Part shown: piece by piece, positions 44,541 through 57,700 of the stretch
Numbering within the stretch: position 1 is the first letter of the stretch
Layout of the letters: each line of letters begins with the position of its first letter
Source of the DNA: Nepenthes gracilis
Lineage: Eukaryota; Streptophyta; Magnoliopsida; Caryophyllales; Nepenthaceae
Assembly (NCBI GenBank): GCA_033239525.1
Contig: BSYO01000035.1
Location: forward strand, 6,918,627-6,982,626
Direction of reading: 5' to 3'
Length of the DNA stretch: 64,000 bases
Position numbers and translations under genes: made by a program
Notes under the pieces: model-generated
What the model saw: the letters and a program-made list of their open reading frames with translations, nothing else
What the model was told of the DNA's origin: nothing
Databases searched by the model: none

Positions 44541-47460
44541 TTATGATGTATCATATTTTCTATCGAAAATCCAACAGAGTTTCTTCTATAATAAGACGTC
44601 GATCAAAATACAAAACCTATAAAATAATATACAATCTCCACACAGTAAAAACCATCAAAATACAACTCCGGCACAACCAGAAAACCCAACAATACAAACT
44701 CCGACATCTAGACAATCACAACAATCACACAGGATCCAAAATCTGCCACAATTAACAACACGAGTCACCGACATTGTAACTCTAATAAGATAACGGTTCA
44801 AATATGATGCTACTAGGTACATTATCAAACCATGTAAACCTGCGGAAACAACTATACTCATTGGACACAGTAGAAGCTACATTATAAAAACTACTTTATC
44901 ATTGCCAACATACATGACCATCCTCTGGCAATCCTGAGTCTTTGACTAATAATCCTTTACTTTGCTCGATCAGAAGTAGGCCTATGCTACTTTGGAGATA
45001 AGAAGAAATAAGGATGAGCTAAAATCCCAACAAGTGTAATATATATAACAAGGACATGCATAATTTTATCTTTGAAATACAAGAATGTATATATGAAAGA
45101 CGAAGGTGCATATAAGATTTAATTCATGATTTTAGGGAGGAATGCTACCATAATTCGTTCCATATTTCTTGGTTCGTTTCCTTGTCCTTTTTTAATTATC
45201 CATTCATTGCTGAAAGCGTGTTTCATTGAGGGGCTAAGATCAGTAGGCCTTACTGACAAAGAAGCAGTCGGTTATGATATGAATTGTGTTCACTCAACAC
45301 AATCTAAGGCCAGAGTCCTTCTATTCTCGACCCAGAGGGGGGCTGTCTACATATCATTCCTATAGATGGGGCCGATTAGTTGCTTCGGCCCATTCGCAAG
45401 TGGGTTTAGAATAGTGATGACCGTCTATTATAACATACTAAAACATGCCAAAGAATTTCACCTATTTAAAAATACGGCCAGGATACACGGTTAGAGTAAT
45501 CCTGGAGTTCTCACTGCGATATTCTTGGCATGTCGAAATTTGTTATCCATAACCATTGGTCTAAGTTTTTAGTTTCTTATTCTATCAGAAATTCTGTTAT
45601 TAAGGGCCAAAACAAATTTCTTTGCTCCATTTCTATTGGGGAATGTTTCATAAATCAAACAGATAATCATTTCGTAGAATAGTTTAAAAGTTCATTACTT
45701 AATTATAAAATTTCCCTCATCATTAGATTTCCTTTTCATAAGAAGATTTTTATATTTTTTGTGAGTTTAAATCCTCACGTGTTCATAATTCATACTACGT
45801 GAGTTTAGATCCCATGTGTTCATAATTTATTTATAATATTTCTTAAAATTTAGGAGGATTAAGAAATTCCTTTTTGATTATGTAAGTCAAAATTCTTAAA
45901 GTTTTTGATCATTAATTCTTTCGTAAATGGATCATAATATGATTTTTGGAACATTCAAATTATTGCGTTTATGATACGTGCATAAATTATCATAAGATTG
46001 GAACAATTAGGAAATTCCTACCATAATGTGCCATACGTGTCTTTGGAGCTTCTGGATGACAATTTTCTTTGCAATTATTTGTATCATAATTTTCGGAGCT
46101 AAGTTATGTATATTTAGGATTAATTCGAACTAAGTTCAAAGAGGACATGGGTTAGGATTTCGAGGAGTATAAAACCCTACAAAATTACTAATTCAGACAC
46201 CCAAATGATAAATTAACTTATTCATGGTCAGGATAATAACATCCTCGAGCCATTTTATTTATAAAATCCAATTTAATCGATTAATTTCTCTGGGCCATGG
46301 GTTTAGGGTTCCCTATCTGAAAATGCGTAAAAACTATAAATTCGGATATAATATTCACAAAATCACTTACCCATGTCATGGGTAATAATTATCTAAGGTC
46401 AGTTCATGTATTAAATCCAATATAATTGATCATACGTGGTCGGGACGCACCATAGGGTTCCAACGAACAGGTTTTCACCTAAAATCACCAAATCGGTTAT
46501 CTAATCGATAAATAAACTTATACTAGATATGCGTAATGATATTCTAATCCCAAATTAGGCAAAAGTCCCAAACGGTTGTGGGTAAAAAGGGCTCGAGCAC
46601 GGGTGAACAATACCGCATGGAAGTTAGGGTTTTCAGATAGTGATATACCACTCAAAACTTGATATTCGGACATGATATTGATATATTATCATATTTAGGT
46701 TATGAAAAATACAAAATATAAATTGATTCGGGTATCGAAATGATGATACTTGAAGAAAATAGAATAAATGTGTATGAAAACGAAAAAAAAGAGTACGAGT
46801 GCAATTGCCTCAAACCAATCTATCACCTCCTTAATTGGCTCGAGCTCGGAAATGGACTCGGAAACCTCAGATTCCTCCTTCTCTCTCTTCTCTCGTGTGG
46901 AGGCCAGAAAATGGGTTGAAAGAAACCCTCGCGGGTTTTTATTCTCAGGCTGGCGCTCGAATGCTAGCTTAGAGCCCAACGAGTGCCAAGACCCTGGAAT
47001 CAGCGCCTACCCTGGGCATTGGCGCCCTGGAAACAAAACGGACATGTGAAAATTTGGTCCTAGCTAGTGGAACAAGAAAGACATGACCAGCCTCATTGTG
47101 GTGATTAGAGGAGACCTCTGATTGTTCACCTCTAATATGACACGTTCCCTCCCAGTTATATGATCAACGTGGCACTCGAGTGCCCGATAGGTGGATGCCC
47201 GACTTGCTTCCGAAACATATTATCCCGCATACTTTAAGTCTAATTTTAATTATATTAATTTAATATATTATGGTTATCATAAATAAGAACCCAAATCCTA
47301 TTTATGAATTAATATTTCAAAATCATGATGCGATTTCCAAATCCACCAATTCCGGGTCTTCGGGCCTTGCGATTTAACTTCTCTCGTGACCTTAGATCTC
47401 GATTCACTTATATTAATTTAATTACTCTAATTATCATATCATGAAAATTGGTACCTTACA
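44541..47460 (-). repeat. Large LTR-like remnant, copy L5
   Basis: On the minus strand it would begin TGTAAGGTACC at 47460. It passes a GC-richer block (46920-47210, including 'gcactcgagtgcc') and a pyrimidine run (46875-46900). Near its end is a box at 44970-45030 whose reverse complement, CACTTGTTGGGATTTTAGCT, closely matches L2 at 3505-3540. The length (about 2.9 kb) agrees with L2. The left end is approximate. An unexplained GC-richer stretch lies at 45210-45410. Confidence 0.4.
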
Positions 47461-48108
47461 TTATTAGTTTAATTACTCAAGATTATCGTAAATTAAAGAC
47501 TTAGACCTTATATTGTATGTTTATATTAGTTTTATTAAATTTTATCTATAATTTATATATTATTGATTATGAAATATACTTTTTCTAATTTCAATAATAA
47601 AAAAATATGAAAAAATTATTTTGATACTTTTATACAAATCAATATAATGACATTCATTCTGAAATATTAGAATCATAATATAATTCTAGCCAATATATTA
47701 CTACTATTTTTACTAATTCTAGTCACCCCCTTAGAAAATATTCTAATAATATATGATAACTTTTTAAATATTAAATTAGGTAATGATCAAAAATGACCGT
47801 TTGTAAAAAAATATATAAAAAAATTATATGTAAAAGTCTAAGGGTATATGATACTTAAGGAGACACCTAAAAAAATGAGAAGCAATGATTATCTCTAAGT
47901 AGTGATAGGAGCTTTTCAATATTCTTAGCGGCTAAATTGAGAGAAATTGACGAAATATATAGTTCAATTGGAAAGCATTTTTGTGACGAGAGACTATAAA
48001 TTTGAACAGTATATGCAAAAAAGTGGTTGTATCCCAAAAATGTAAAAATACCATAACAAACTATTAAGTGTGACATTATTCATTTTTTATAATTTAAGCA
48101 AGAATTAA
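47461..48108. other. AT-rich spacer
   Basis: No gene, RNA or repeat boundary was recognised. Confidence 0.4.
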
Positions 48109-50150
48109 TGCAACACCTGACTTTTCATTTGAATTATTTTGGTATTAATTGTTATTTTAGGTAATTTAGATGCATTGTGATTAATTATATTTGGTAAAAT
48201 TTTTGAAGGAATTTGGATCAACTTGTTTACACCTAAAACTTACTCATGTTGCCCGTAAAGCGCGAATTGTCATGGGCTTGCACTCGAGAATTGTGCTTGA
48301 ATGCCGAATCCTTGGGCTTGGTGCTCAAGGCATGCATGCGGTAACACTCCAGTACTGATCTACGTATATAACTAGTTGCAGCAATACTGTGCATCACTTT
48401 GTTGAGAAAAGGAAGAAAGGACAAAGAGAGAGGAGAAGGAAAAGGAGAGAGGAAGAAGAGAAGTGGTAATTCGAAGCATCCTTTTGTTAGATATACTTGG
48501 TGTAAGGTTTAGGCAAATATCTGTTAGTTCTACCCTTGGTTTATTTCAATATCTCATAAGTTTTGTGTATGTTTTAAAGGTTTAATATTCATATATATTA
48601 TTTTTACTTAGCTCACTTATTTTCTTTGTGCATGCATGATATTTTTACTAATTGTTTGAAAATTTTGCCGAGGTTTTGCAAGTATTTAAGAATTTTGTTA
48701 TTTTGTAAAAAAAATAGGTAAATATTAAAAATTATATATTTTTATATTAGTATATTTGTATGAAAAAAGGGCAAAAAAATCTAAATGGGCCATACATTAC
48801 TACTTATGTATTATTACTTGAGGATCGAGATCTTTACCTTTGTGATATGTGATATAATTCAATATATGACCCTCCTTCGATAGGAAGAGCTTTGTTGTCG
48901 ACAGAAAAATTTATAACTCCCTTTTTTGCTAGTAAGAAAAGACTTTATTTGTAAATGACCAATCCTGTTTGTATTTTAATGAAATTAATCGTAAGACAAT
49001 TAAATAAAAATTTATATATTTGGACGTTTTAATATATGTACTAAATTTAAAAATTGCATTCAAAGTCACAAGTGAAAAAATATAGTACATACATTCATTA
49101 TTAATGAGAGATAAATTATATAAATAGTCCTACCTATGGGTCTAAATAGTTATTGATATAGGTTAAGGTTATCAAAAATATTCGTAACCCTTCCTCAAGT
49201 TGATCTTTTGGTCTTTAGTTCTCTGACTTAATACATACTTTATATTTCTGTATGGATTTGTAATTGAATTTCGATTTGAGATTCATAAGTTTACCCATAG
49301 TTAAGATTTGGTCAGTCTCATATATTTGGTTATGTTATTTGTTCTAGAACATGTTTCAATTCATATGTTTTCATTTCGGTCTTTGTTTATTTATATGTGA
49401 TTAGGACCCAAACTTTATTTTGTTTAGCATACATTTTGTGTGAATATGATATGACTTGAATTATTTAATTTCACTTCGGATCACCTTTTGTTCAAAATAT
49501 GTCCCGATGGGGCTATATTTTGATTTAGATTTATGATTTAAGTATGAGACTACTTTATAACTTTCGATATTGGGTTTTTAAATTTATATCATTTTGAATG
49601 TGTTTGTAAATCCTCCATATGATTTTAGAAATTGTTATTATTTATTATATATGATATTGATACCTATTGAATTTTAGACTTACGTATTTGATTCTTATCT
49701 TTTCAGATTAGTGGGCTTGGCTACTATGCAGGAGTTTGAATGTGATCTGACCATAACTACATATATTTTGGTGAGTTTTAGTTTTGTTGTGGTCTAGGTT
49801 TGTGTCGGATGTATTTTGGATATTGGGATTGGTCGAGTGTAGGCTCATGGTTATATATTGAGAACAGCCTATGTTGATGTATATTGAGTTTGTTGGTTTA
49901 TCACATTCCTTATGATATTTGTAAAGTAGGTTATATATATTAAATTGTTCGGATGGTTGTTTGATAAGATCATCCGATTATTATTTTATGTTATCTTATC
50001 GGGTCATGTGGATGTGTGTTTTATTACGCATGGGTTAGAAATTTTTATATTATTTTAGAATATTTATTTTGTGAATTATAATTAATTAAACCTACTTTGG
50101 TCCGAATTCGTGATAATTAATATCTAAATTAATACACCAAAAATCTAATA
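48109..50150 (+). repeat. Large LTR-like remnant in opposite orientation, copy L6
   Basis: Begins TGCAACACCTGAC at 48109. It then has a GC-richer block (48245-48360) with 'gcactcgag' and 'ggcttggtgctc' words, a purine-rich run (48405-48465) and, at 49680-49715, a pyrimidine tract ending CAG that corresponds to the box near the end of L2. The right end near 50150 is a guess. No ORF. Confidence 0.4.
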
Positions 50151-50939
50151 ATTTTTTAACCAACGGTATATGATCATTATGTAATAATTTTTTTTATGTT
50201 TATCTTACATTATATTATATTTCTAAAAATTAAAAATTATGAAAAAGAATTACCGAAAGATTTTTGCATATTATATGTTTTCTTATGCGTTGGAAGATTT
50301 TAGTATATTTAATGTTACTATTCATTCATGATTTTTGTAGATTTTACAACTTTAAATGGATCCACAAGTTTAGCATGATTTTTATATTTATACAGTTTTA
50401 GACATGTTCAATATTCTAATATTTATATATGATTTTTGCATACCATATTGAAATTGAATATTATTGACGTTTTAACTTTTAATCATAATTACCATCTCCT
50501 ACATGCTTTATATATCTACATATAAAAATTTATACATTTTTCCTAAGTATTAGGCTAATTTTTATTATTATTTTTTAACCTTTCAAAATAGTGGGTTTGG
50601 ATATACTTATCAAAATTTTCGGATCAATAGGACTTTCAAAAATAGTTTATAGGATATCCTAGATGATTAAATGTAATTCAATGGAACAAATTTACAATTT
50701 TAGATTTGAATGTATATGGCCGTAGGAGTACATATTGAAGTTTTTATTAGACACTCTAATTTTCATTAAGATACTTTTTTTTTTTTATTTAAGGTTTTAG
50801 TCAAGCAACTATTGAGTTTTGAAATTACTTTTACATATAACTTTTAGATCCTATACTTGAATATTTACTCATTGTTCAAGCTGGTTAATGATATTTTCTT
50901 GTATGTTCGCATCCCAATATATAATTTGAGTTTAAGTTG
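50151..50939. other. AT-rich non-coding stretch
   Basis: No gene or repeat boundary was recognised before the LTR array. Confidence 0.4.
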
Positions 50940-51710
50940 TAATGGGTTCAGCAACCATACGTCTAAAAAGGATAGGCCCTATAGTAGGCCTACGACTCAA
51001 TTCCAATCCAACAAAAGTTTTCAAAAGTGAAAGGTTCCACATTACCCATGAAAGAGAAGCACATTTGCGAATCACATTATAAAATTAGGCACCCTTAAAC
51101 TTGAAAGGATGAGCTCCAAATGACTCACCATTCCCAGAAAGGGAGCCTACCATCAATCCAAGAGTTGCCCTCATTCTAGGCGGCCTATCCTTTATCTGGG
51201 AGCCAGGAGCCCTTTGTCCCGAAGTCAGGGGTACTCCATCTTGTAACCAACCCTTTGTCCCAAAGTCAGGAATCCTCTGTCCCAGAGCTAAGAGCCTTTC
51301 ATCCAAGAGTCAGGAGCCTTTCATCACCTAGCCAAGATCCTTTCATTTGGGAGTCAGGAGCCCTCTGTCCTGAAGCTAGGCGTCATCCATCCCGAAGCCA
51401 AGAGCCCTCAGTTTGGGAGCCAAGAGTCCTCCGTTTGGAAGTCAGGAGCCTTCCATCCCGAAATCACGAGTCCCCCGTCCCGGAGTCAACCTCCATCTGG
51501 GAGCCAGGAGCCCTCCATCTCGAAGCCAAGAGTCCTCTGTCCCAGAGCCAATCTTCCATCCCGGAGCCAAGAGCCTTCCGTCCAGGAGCCAGGAGCCCTT
51601 CATCCCAGAGCCAAGATCCCTCTGTCCAAGTGTCAATCCTTTGTCTCAAAGCCAGAGCCCACTGTCCAAGAGCCAACCTTCCGTTTAGGTGACTAGGATG
51701 TTGACCCATA
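50940..51710 (+). repeat. Truncated LTR R1 of the 3' array
   Basis: Homologous to the first ~0.75 kb of R2 and R3: 'aatgggttcagcaaccat', 'ataggccctatagtaggcc', 'aatccaacaaaagttt', 'cacccttaaacttgaaagga', then the GAGCCAGGAGCCC minisatellite. Homology breaks at about 51710, right after 'aggatgttgacccat', where it is joined directly to the internal 3' segment S1. The rest of the LTR and most of the interior are therefore missing. Confidence 0.7.
51190..51690. repeat. 22-bp minisatellite in LTR R1
   Basis: Irregular units of about 22 bp (consensus close to CCTCCRTCYCGGAGCCAAGAG, with ~19-bp variants). Since 22 is not a multiple of three, all frames read similar Ser/Arg/Gln/Glu/Pro-rich text, which explains overlapping open frames here. 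Equivalent arrays lie at 52640-53105 (R2) and 59100-59520 (R3). Confidence 0.85.
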
Positions 51711-52396
51711 AATGCAAACGACAACATCACTCATGATTGACCGGTAAGCGATTTCTCCCTGTGCCACAAACTCCTCCTAGTAGGAGTGAGTGCATCCCGG
51801 GGTGCATGCCTAGGTTGACCTCGATGGAAATGACGACAATAGCGCTCGCTCGACTTTCTATCTCTCTTGCCGCTTGGCCTCATTGTCTGTGCCATTGTAG
51901 TGAGGTGATCCGATCTGGAGCACAAGGTTTTCTCTTTGTGAGCTCTCGAATTTTTCCTGATACTTGGACCGCTCATAGACGACACCAGTAGTTCGTTCTA
52001 GCACCGAAGTCCGCTGGGGGGCTCATCGCCCATGGTCCATTCGGACGAGTCACTCTGGCTCAGGTTGACTGGCAAAGACTGATCAGTGCTTGGCCTCCTC
52101 GACAACTCTCCAGCAGCTAAGGCAGACTTTAGAAGCATCCCCATATTATCAGCTTCAAGCAACGAAGTGCAACTCCCACCGATCTTGGCTTATGGTTGTG
52201 TGGGCTCCATATCAGTTCTGAGTTCTTACATTACTTGGCTGGTGAAGATGATTCATGAAGTAAGGCATAGAGAGCCTCTCCATTTATAACCGGAAGACGA
52301 CATCAACCAGCATCAAGTTAGCTAGATTGCGCGTGACAATGTCCCATCATGACATTTTGGGGGTTGAATTTTCAAACCTCTTGATATAGAGGCTAG
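51711..52396 (+). mobile_element. Internal 3' segment S1 ending in polypurine-type tract
   Basis: Matches 58171-58860 almost throughout ('tcatgattgaccggtaag', 'agtgatttctccctgtgcc', 'gctcgctcgactttctatct', 'ttacttggctggtgaagatg', 'cataaccggaagacgacatc'-type boxes). Both copies end in a TTGGGGGTTGAATTTTCAAA / GGGGGTTGAATTTTCAAACC stretch and 'gaggct' directly before an LTR start. This is where a plus-strand primer tract would lie. No recognisable protein. Confidence 0.65.
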
Positions 52397-53628
52397 TGAT
52401 GGGTCCAACAGCCATTGGCCTAAAGGGTCAAGCCCCACAGTAGGCCTACAATTCAATTCCAATCCAACAAAAGTTTTTCAAAGGGAAAGATCCTACATTA
52501 TCCAAACAAGATGAGCATATCTGTGAATCACATTTTAAAATCAAACACCCTTAAATTTGAAAGAACAAGCTTCAGATGACTCGCTATTTTCAGGAAGGGG
52601 GCCTACCTCCATTGAGGAGCTTCCCTCCTTCAAGGAGGCCGAGTCTGAAAGCTAGGAGACATGCATCCTAGAGTCAGGAGTCTTCCGTCTCGGAGCCAAG
52701 AGCACTCTGTCCTGGAGCCAACCCTCCGTCCTAGAGTCAGGAATCCTTTGTCCTGGAGCCAAGAGCTCTCTATCTAGGAGATAGGACCCTTCCATCTCGG
52801 AGCCAGGAGCACTCCGTCTAAGAACTAGGAACCCTCAATCCCGAAGCCATGAGCCGTCTGTCTTAGAGACAACCCTCCATCCGGGAGCCAATCCTCCGTC
52901 CAGGGGCCAGGAACCCTCCATCGCAAAGCAGCGAGTCCTTTGTCCCGTATCCAACCCTTCATCCTGGAGCCAAGAGCCCTCCATTCAGGAGCCAAGAGCC
53001 CTCCATCCAGGAGTCAGGAGCCCTCCATCTCAGAGTCAGGAGCCCTCTATCTAAGAGTTAATACTCTATCTCGAAGCCGAAAGCCCACTGTACAAGAGCC
53101 GACCCTCCACTTAGGTGACTAGGATGCTAGCCCATCATTATAGTTTAGTCCTCCGCTTTTAAGCCGCCATTCACTTGAGTGTACCTCTAAGATGCCTCTT
53201 AGTAGGGCGCAACTCTCAATGAAAAAACTACCCACGAATGAGACTTAATAGTGAAAAAAGATCCAAGCTCTGTTTCTCCGTGCTACTCTTTCTCATCCAT
53301 AGTGAGCCACTCCCTATCGGGTGCCTCTATAGTGAGTCACTTATTGCCAAGTGCACTATAATAAGTCACTCACCGAGTGCAACCCTAGTGAATCATTGAC
53401 CACATGCAGCCAGAATGAAATCCAAATCTCCTTAGACTCTAAGTCGCCCCTCATTGGGCGATCCTGTAGGAGTGAGTCCTTCTCTCACATCCCCACTCAT
53501 ATGCAATTTTGCATTATTTAACATTATCTTTATATCTTTTTATTTCTTGAGGAAGATTTTTGATTTAAATATTAAAGGATAAATCGGAGAGTGAATCCCA
53601 CAAATTCTCTAACATTCTATTTGTAGTT
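52397..53628 (+). repeat. LTR R2 of the 3' array
   Basis: Starts TGATGGGTCCAACAGCCAT and ends near 'tctatttgtagt', just before TGGTGCGCAAATT, which resembles TGGCGCGCC-type primer sites of Tat elements. Inside are the 22-bp minisatellite (52640-53105), a block of 'gagtcactc/gagtgca' words (53280-53480) and a TATA-like 'atctttatatctttttatt' (53526). It is a near match of R3. LTR status is inferred from context. Confidence 0.65.
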
Positions 53629-54708
53629 TGTGGTGCGCAAATTTCAAGTTAACGGCGACAAAAATCGAACATGCTCTAATTCGACTAACAATGGAAGATT
53701 GAAAGGTTCCCTAATCTATACAATTGTCTAAAAATTAGAGACACATCAAGTAGGTTAATTAAATAATTTATTTTGTATATTAAATTAGACTCTAATTTTA
53801 AGATAATTATGAGTTATAACATGAATAAATTTGGGCTATGGGCCAGGGACATGACACAATGTGTCTTTTATTTCTTCAAATATTAATTTTAAATGTATAC
53901 GTTGAATTTATAAATTAAAATTTTTTACCACAATTAACATGTAATCATTTACTAAAATTATAATTAAACAAATAAAAACGAATTTACTATATTGAGTCAC
54001 CTAAAATGGATGTAATTTAAACAATGACATTATTTTGTCATTATCTTGTCAACCAAAATAGAAAATTTTAAAGTTCTATTATAGAGATTGCCTTTTGTTT
54101 AGGGTGGAGACGGTTGAGGTGGGCTTAGGATGTCTTTCTTTCTTATTCATATAGGTTGTATCGTCAATTTTAAAATTTTAGAAGAAAATTTCAAAAACTC
54201 AAACTTAAGCTTTTAAAATCTCAAAAAATATTGAAAACATAGTTTCAAAATCCCAACTAGATCTCGGCGTTCTAAGGACTGATAGGTCTCGTAGATAATT
54301 TTCAAATAGCTAAAAGTTTTTCCTCTACATTTATTCGAATGATGACCTAATTCTAAGGACAACTTCCCTAGTTATAATATAACCATTATTATGACTATAT
54401 TATTGCTACTCCATGCCAAGTTAGAGTATAAATGTTGCTCTTGCTATCAGGGGTTGTATTGGAGTAGCTCGGTGCTGAAGTAGCTCGACATTTATTCCTT
54501 TAAAAGATATGTTAGTTTGTGTGAAATTAAATTTTTGATAACGATTTTGTAAACTTTGAAAATATTTCCTTAATCTTACTACAATCGACCCACATATGTT
54601 GCCTCTTAAAAGATTCATGTATCATAGCTTTGCATAATTTCTCAAATTCTTTATTTGGGTTTTTTTTTTTTTAACCTCCTTCTGTTTGAGAAATAGAAAA
54701 ATCCTAGA

Positions 54709-54742
<34 letters not shown>

Positions 54743-57700
54743 GAGTATTATGATAGCCAACACAATGGCCCTTTATTTGTAGCATTCAAAAAAATTTTTA
54801 AAAAATCTCAATTCTTGACCATGCAATTAAAATTATTAAACTTATTTTAGAATGATTCTCTTATAATCATAAATTCTAATTATTAAACTTCTACTAATAC
54901 CAATTATATTCATTAGCATGCTGTAATTGACTTTCGAGAAAAAACAGTTAATTATAAAATCAATTTATATGCAATCAAATTTTTTATATCCTTCCACCAT
55001 ATTATATTACACATGAGCCATCGAATAAAAATAAAATCACTAATTAAATCCTAGGTTTATATAATTCTTTGTTTTTAATTTGTGTAATAATTAGATTTTA
55101 AATTATTTTTAAAATAATTTTTACAATTGGCCAGTTTATTTTTAATTTAAAACATATAAATAACTTAAATATGTTATTTCAATATGATACTGGTGGATTC
55201 TTTATTGAGAATTTATACAAATTAATTCATTATACATTCGGCCAAATATCATTTGTACATATAATCTAAACAATTATCAATAATTTAGCAGTCAAAGTGT
55301 AATTGTATTATAAATAATTATATATAATTTTCTCATGCCAAAAGATATCTAAGAGAATTATATCAATTAATATTCTCAACATCAACGATCAATTTCAAAA
55401 AATATTCATTTATTAATCCCCTTCAGTATATACACTCTTACAGTATATCCGTTCATTTGTTTAAGGTCGACTCCTCGATAACGGAATTTGTCACCCTATC
55501 TTATAGAGGCACGACGAATGTAGGCTTATAAAATATATATGAATATTTCGATGTAGAGCAAAATAAGTTTAACAAGAAATCAAAATATCATCATTCTTTG
55601 TCTTTGATTATTTAATCGTTGGCATAACTTTTTATAATATACTCATTATTAATTTCTATATAATATCATATGTCATAATTAAAGCGCCTATGAAGTAAAT
55701 AATATAATATATGTAAACTACTGATAATAATAAATAATCCATAATTATAAAATAAATTTTCAATAAATAATTTTTATTATACAATATCTAATACAAGAAT
55801 GGCCTAGTTGCACTTCAAAATTAAAGAAGTTCCATGAATTATCATTCTTGACTCAAAAAGTAAACAAATACCTTCTTGGGCACGCCGAACGGCAGTCCAA
55901 GTCTTCGACGCGACTCATTGAAGACCTCGTGCCTTTCCCTGCCGGCTGCACCACTTCGGCCAAGTCAAGTCCTTAACATTCCTACTTCCATGAAGATTAC
56001 CCTTGCCCATGAGGCTCACGTCTGAAAGCCTTTCCACTGTGTCTTCTCACCCCTCGCCATCAGTCGGCCCTACTACAACATGCACTTGTCCGACCTCCTC
56101 CTCGGACCCCTCCTCGTCGTTGCCTCGCCCTCAAGCTTGGTTTGAGCCGGTTGCTAAGCACGTCTGTAATGGTCGTCTTTATTACTGAGTTTGACACCTC
56201 TTTATGAATGTCTCGATGAGAGCACCATTTCATAAGGATCCCATTTCAGGATCCATTACCAAGCCAAATCAACAATGAGCAAACACAGATCTCGTAAAAT
56301 TTAACAACATGAAATTAGAATTTATGTGAATATTTTCCTAAATGATCAAATGATATATAGATTGAATAAATGAAATTCAAAATTGCATAATAATAATAAT
56401 AATATAAATAAACTAATAAATATGAAGAATAATATTATACATAATTTCTAAAGGAGAATTAGTGAATGACCTTCAATCAATCCAAGCTGTGCCTAGAGCA
56501 GCATCTAGGAAGACTAGATGCAGCCTGTAAAATTAGGATCCCAGAATGGCCCTAAGTTAGCTCGCTAAACTTTGAAAATGAAATCTCAAAAAAAAAAAAA
56601 TGAAGAAATAATAAAAAGGGTCCTAATCTTAAAACTGGCAAGTCTTAAAGACATCACAACGTGAATAAAATATTCAATAAATAAATAAAAAATAATATAA
56701 TAAATATTAATATGATAAATATATGATAAAATATTGTCAGTTCATGAACCAAAAGCTGAGATAACTCTTCCCATAAAGTATAACCCATCAAGGTTAGTTT
56801 ATACTCCACGTAAATTGGTATCATATTTTACTATTTAAATTCATAAACAGACAAACACCCTATAGATCAGCCTTGCCTACTAATATTGTCTATGGATAGA
56901 TAATATATGGCCATCAACTTGCCAACTAGCAAGTGACAATTCTCAGGGGCATCATTAAGAGAATGGTACAAATGAATGACCTTGAACACGGGCACTCTGG
57001 CATCTCTCTGGCTAAGCATCGAGACGAGGTGCCAAAGTCCGAGTCATGGTCGAGGTGTTTAGAGCTCTCCTCATCGTGATAACTGAGACTGGAGGCACAG
57101 AGGATAGAAGAATGAAGTACTCCCACCAATCAGCGATGGCGCAAGAGCCACCTGACAGGGATGGTCTTGAACCTCCCCATCACGAAGACCTGGAGGCTCG
57201 AGATGGTTATTCTCCAATAGAAGCCGAAGTGAAGAGTCATGACCCAATCGGGCCGTGCACCCGATTCTCCCAGGTCTCGAGTATGTGATTGACAAATTCG
57301 CTAGCCGTAGCCGGCTACCCCAAGGCCTATCTCCGAGCAACACGGTCCAATTCAGAGCCTCCAAGAGCTCTTGGTACCCCGACTCACTCCCAAACATCCC
57401 ACGGCCTACACAGTCGAACCACAACCAACACTGGGCCACCTCCGCTGTAATGGAACCCGATCAGCGGTCCATCAGCCCGAAGGAGGCACCCACTTGAAAG
57501 GCTCAATCTGTTTCATTATCCCGGCTGGCACGGCACCCCTGGGCACACCACACCTTGAATGTTGTCGTGCCAGCGTTCTTGGTGTAGCAATCTTGTAGTT
57601 GATCTGACTAGCTAGCCCCTAGCCAGGCGTCAAGGCAAGCTGCCTCCTGTTGGGTTCCTACCAAATTGAATTACCAAGCCGATAGATAACCAGCAGATCA

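Noticed and set aside
46695..47049. Overlapping sense and antisense frames of about 93 codons
   Set aside because: They coincide with the GC-richer and purine-rich part of an LTR-like unit. No recognised protein.
51255..51692. 145-codon Ser/Arg/Pro/Glu-rich frame and overlapping frames
   Set aside because: These are products of the 22-bp minisatellite, which reads open in several frames. No homologue-like domain was seen.
51731..51985. 84-codon antisense frame, with a similar one at 58186-58440
   Set aside because: Present in both copies, but differences do not look codon-constrained and no domain is recognisable. Probably retroelement non-coding sequence.
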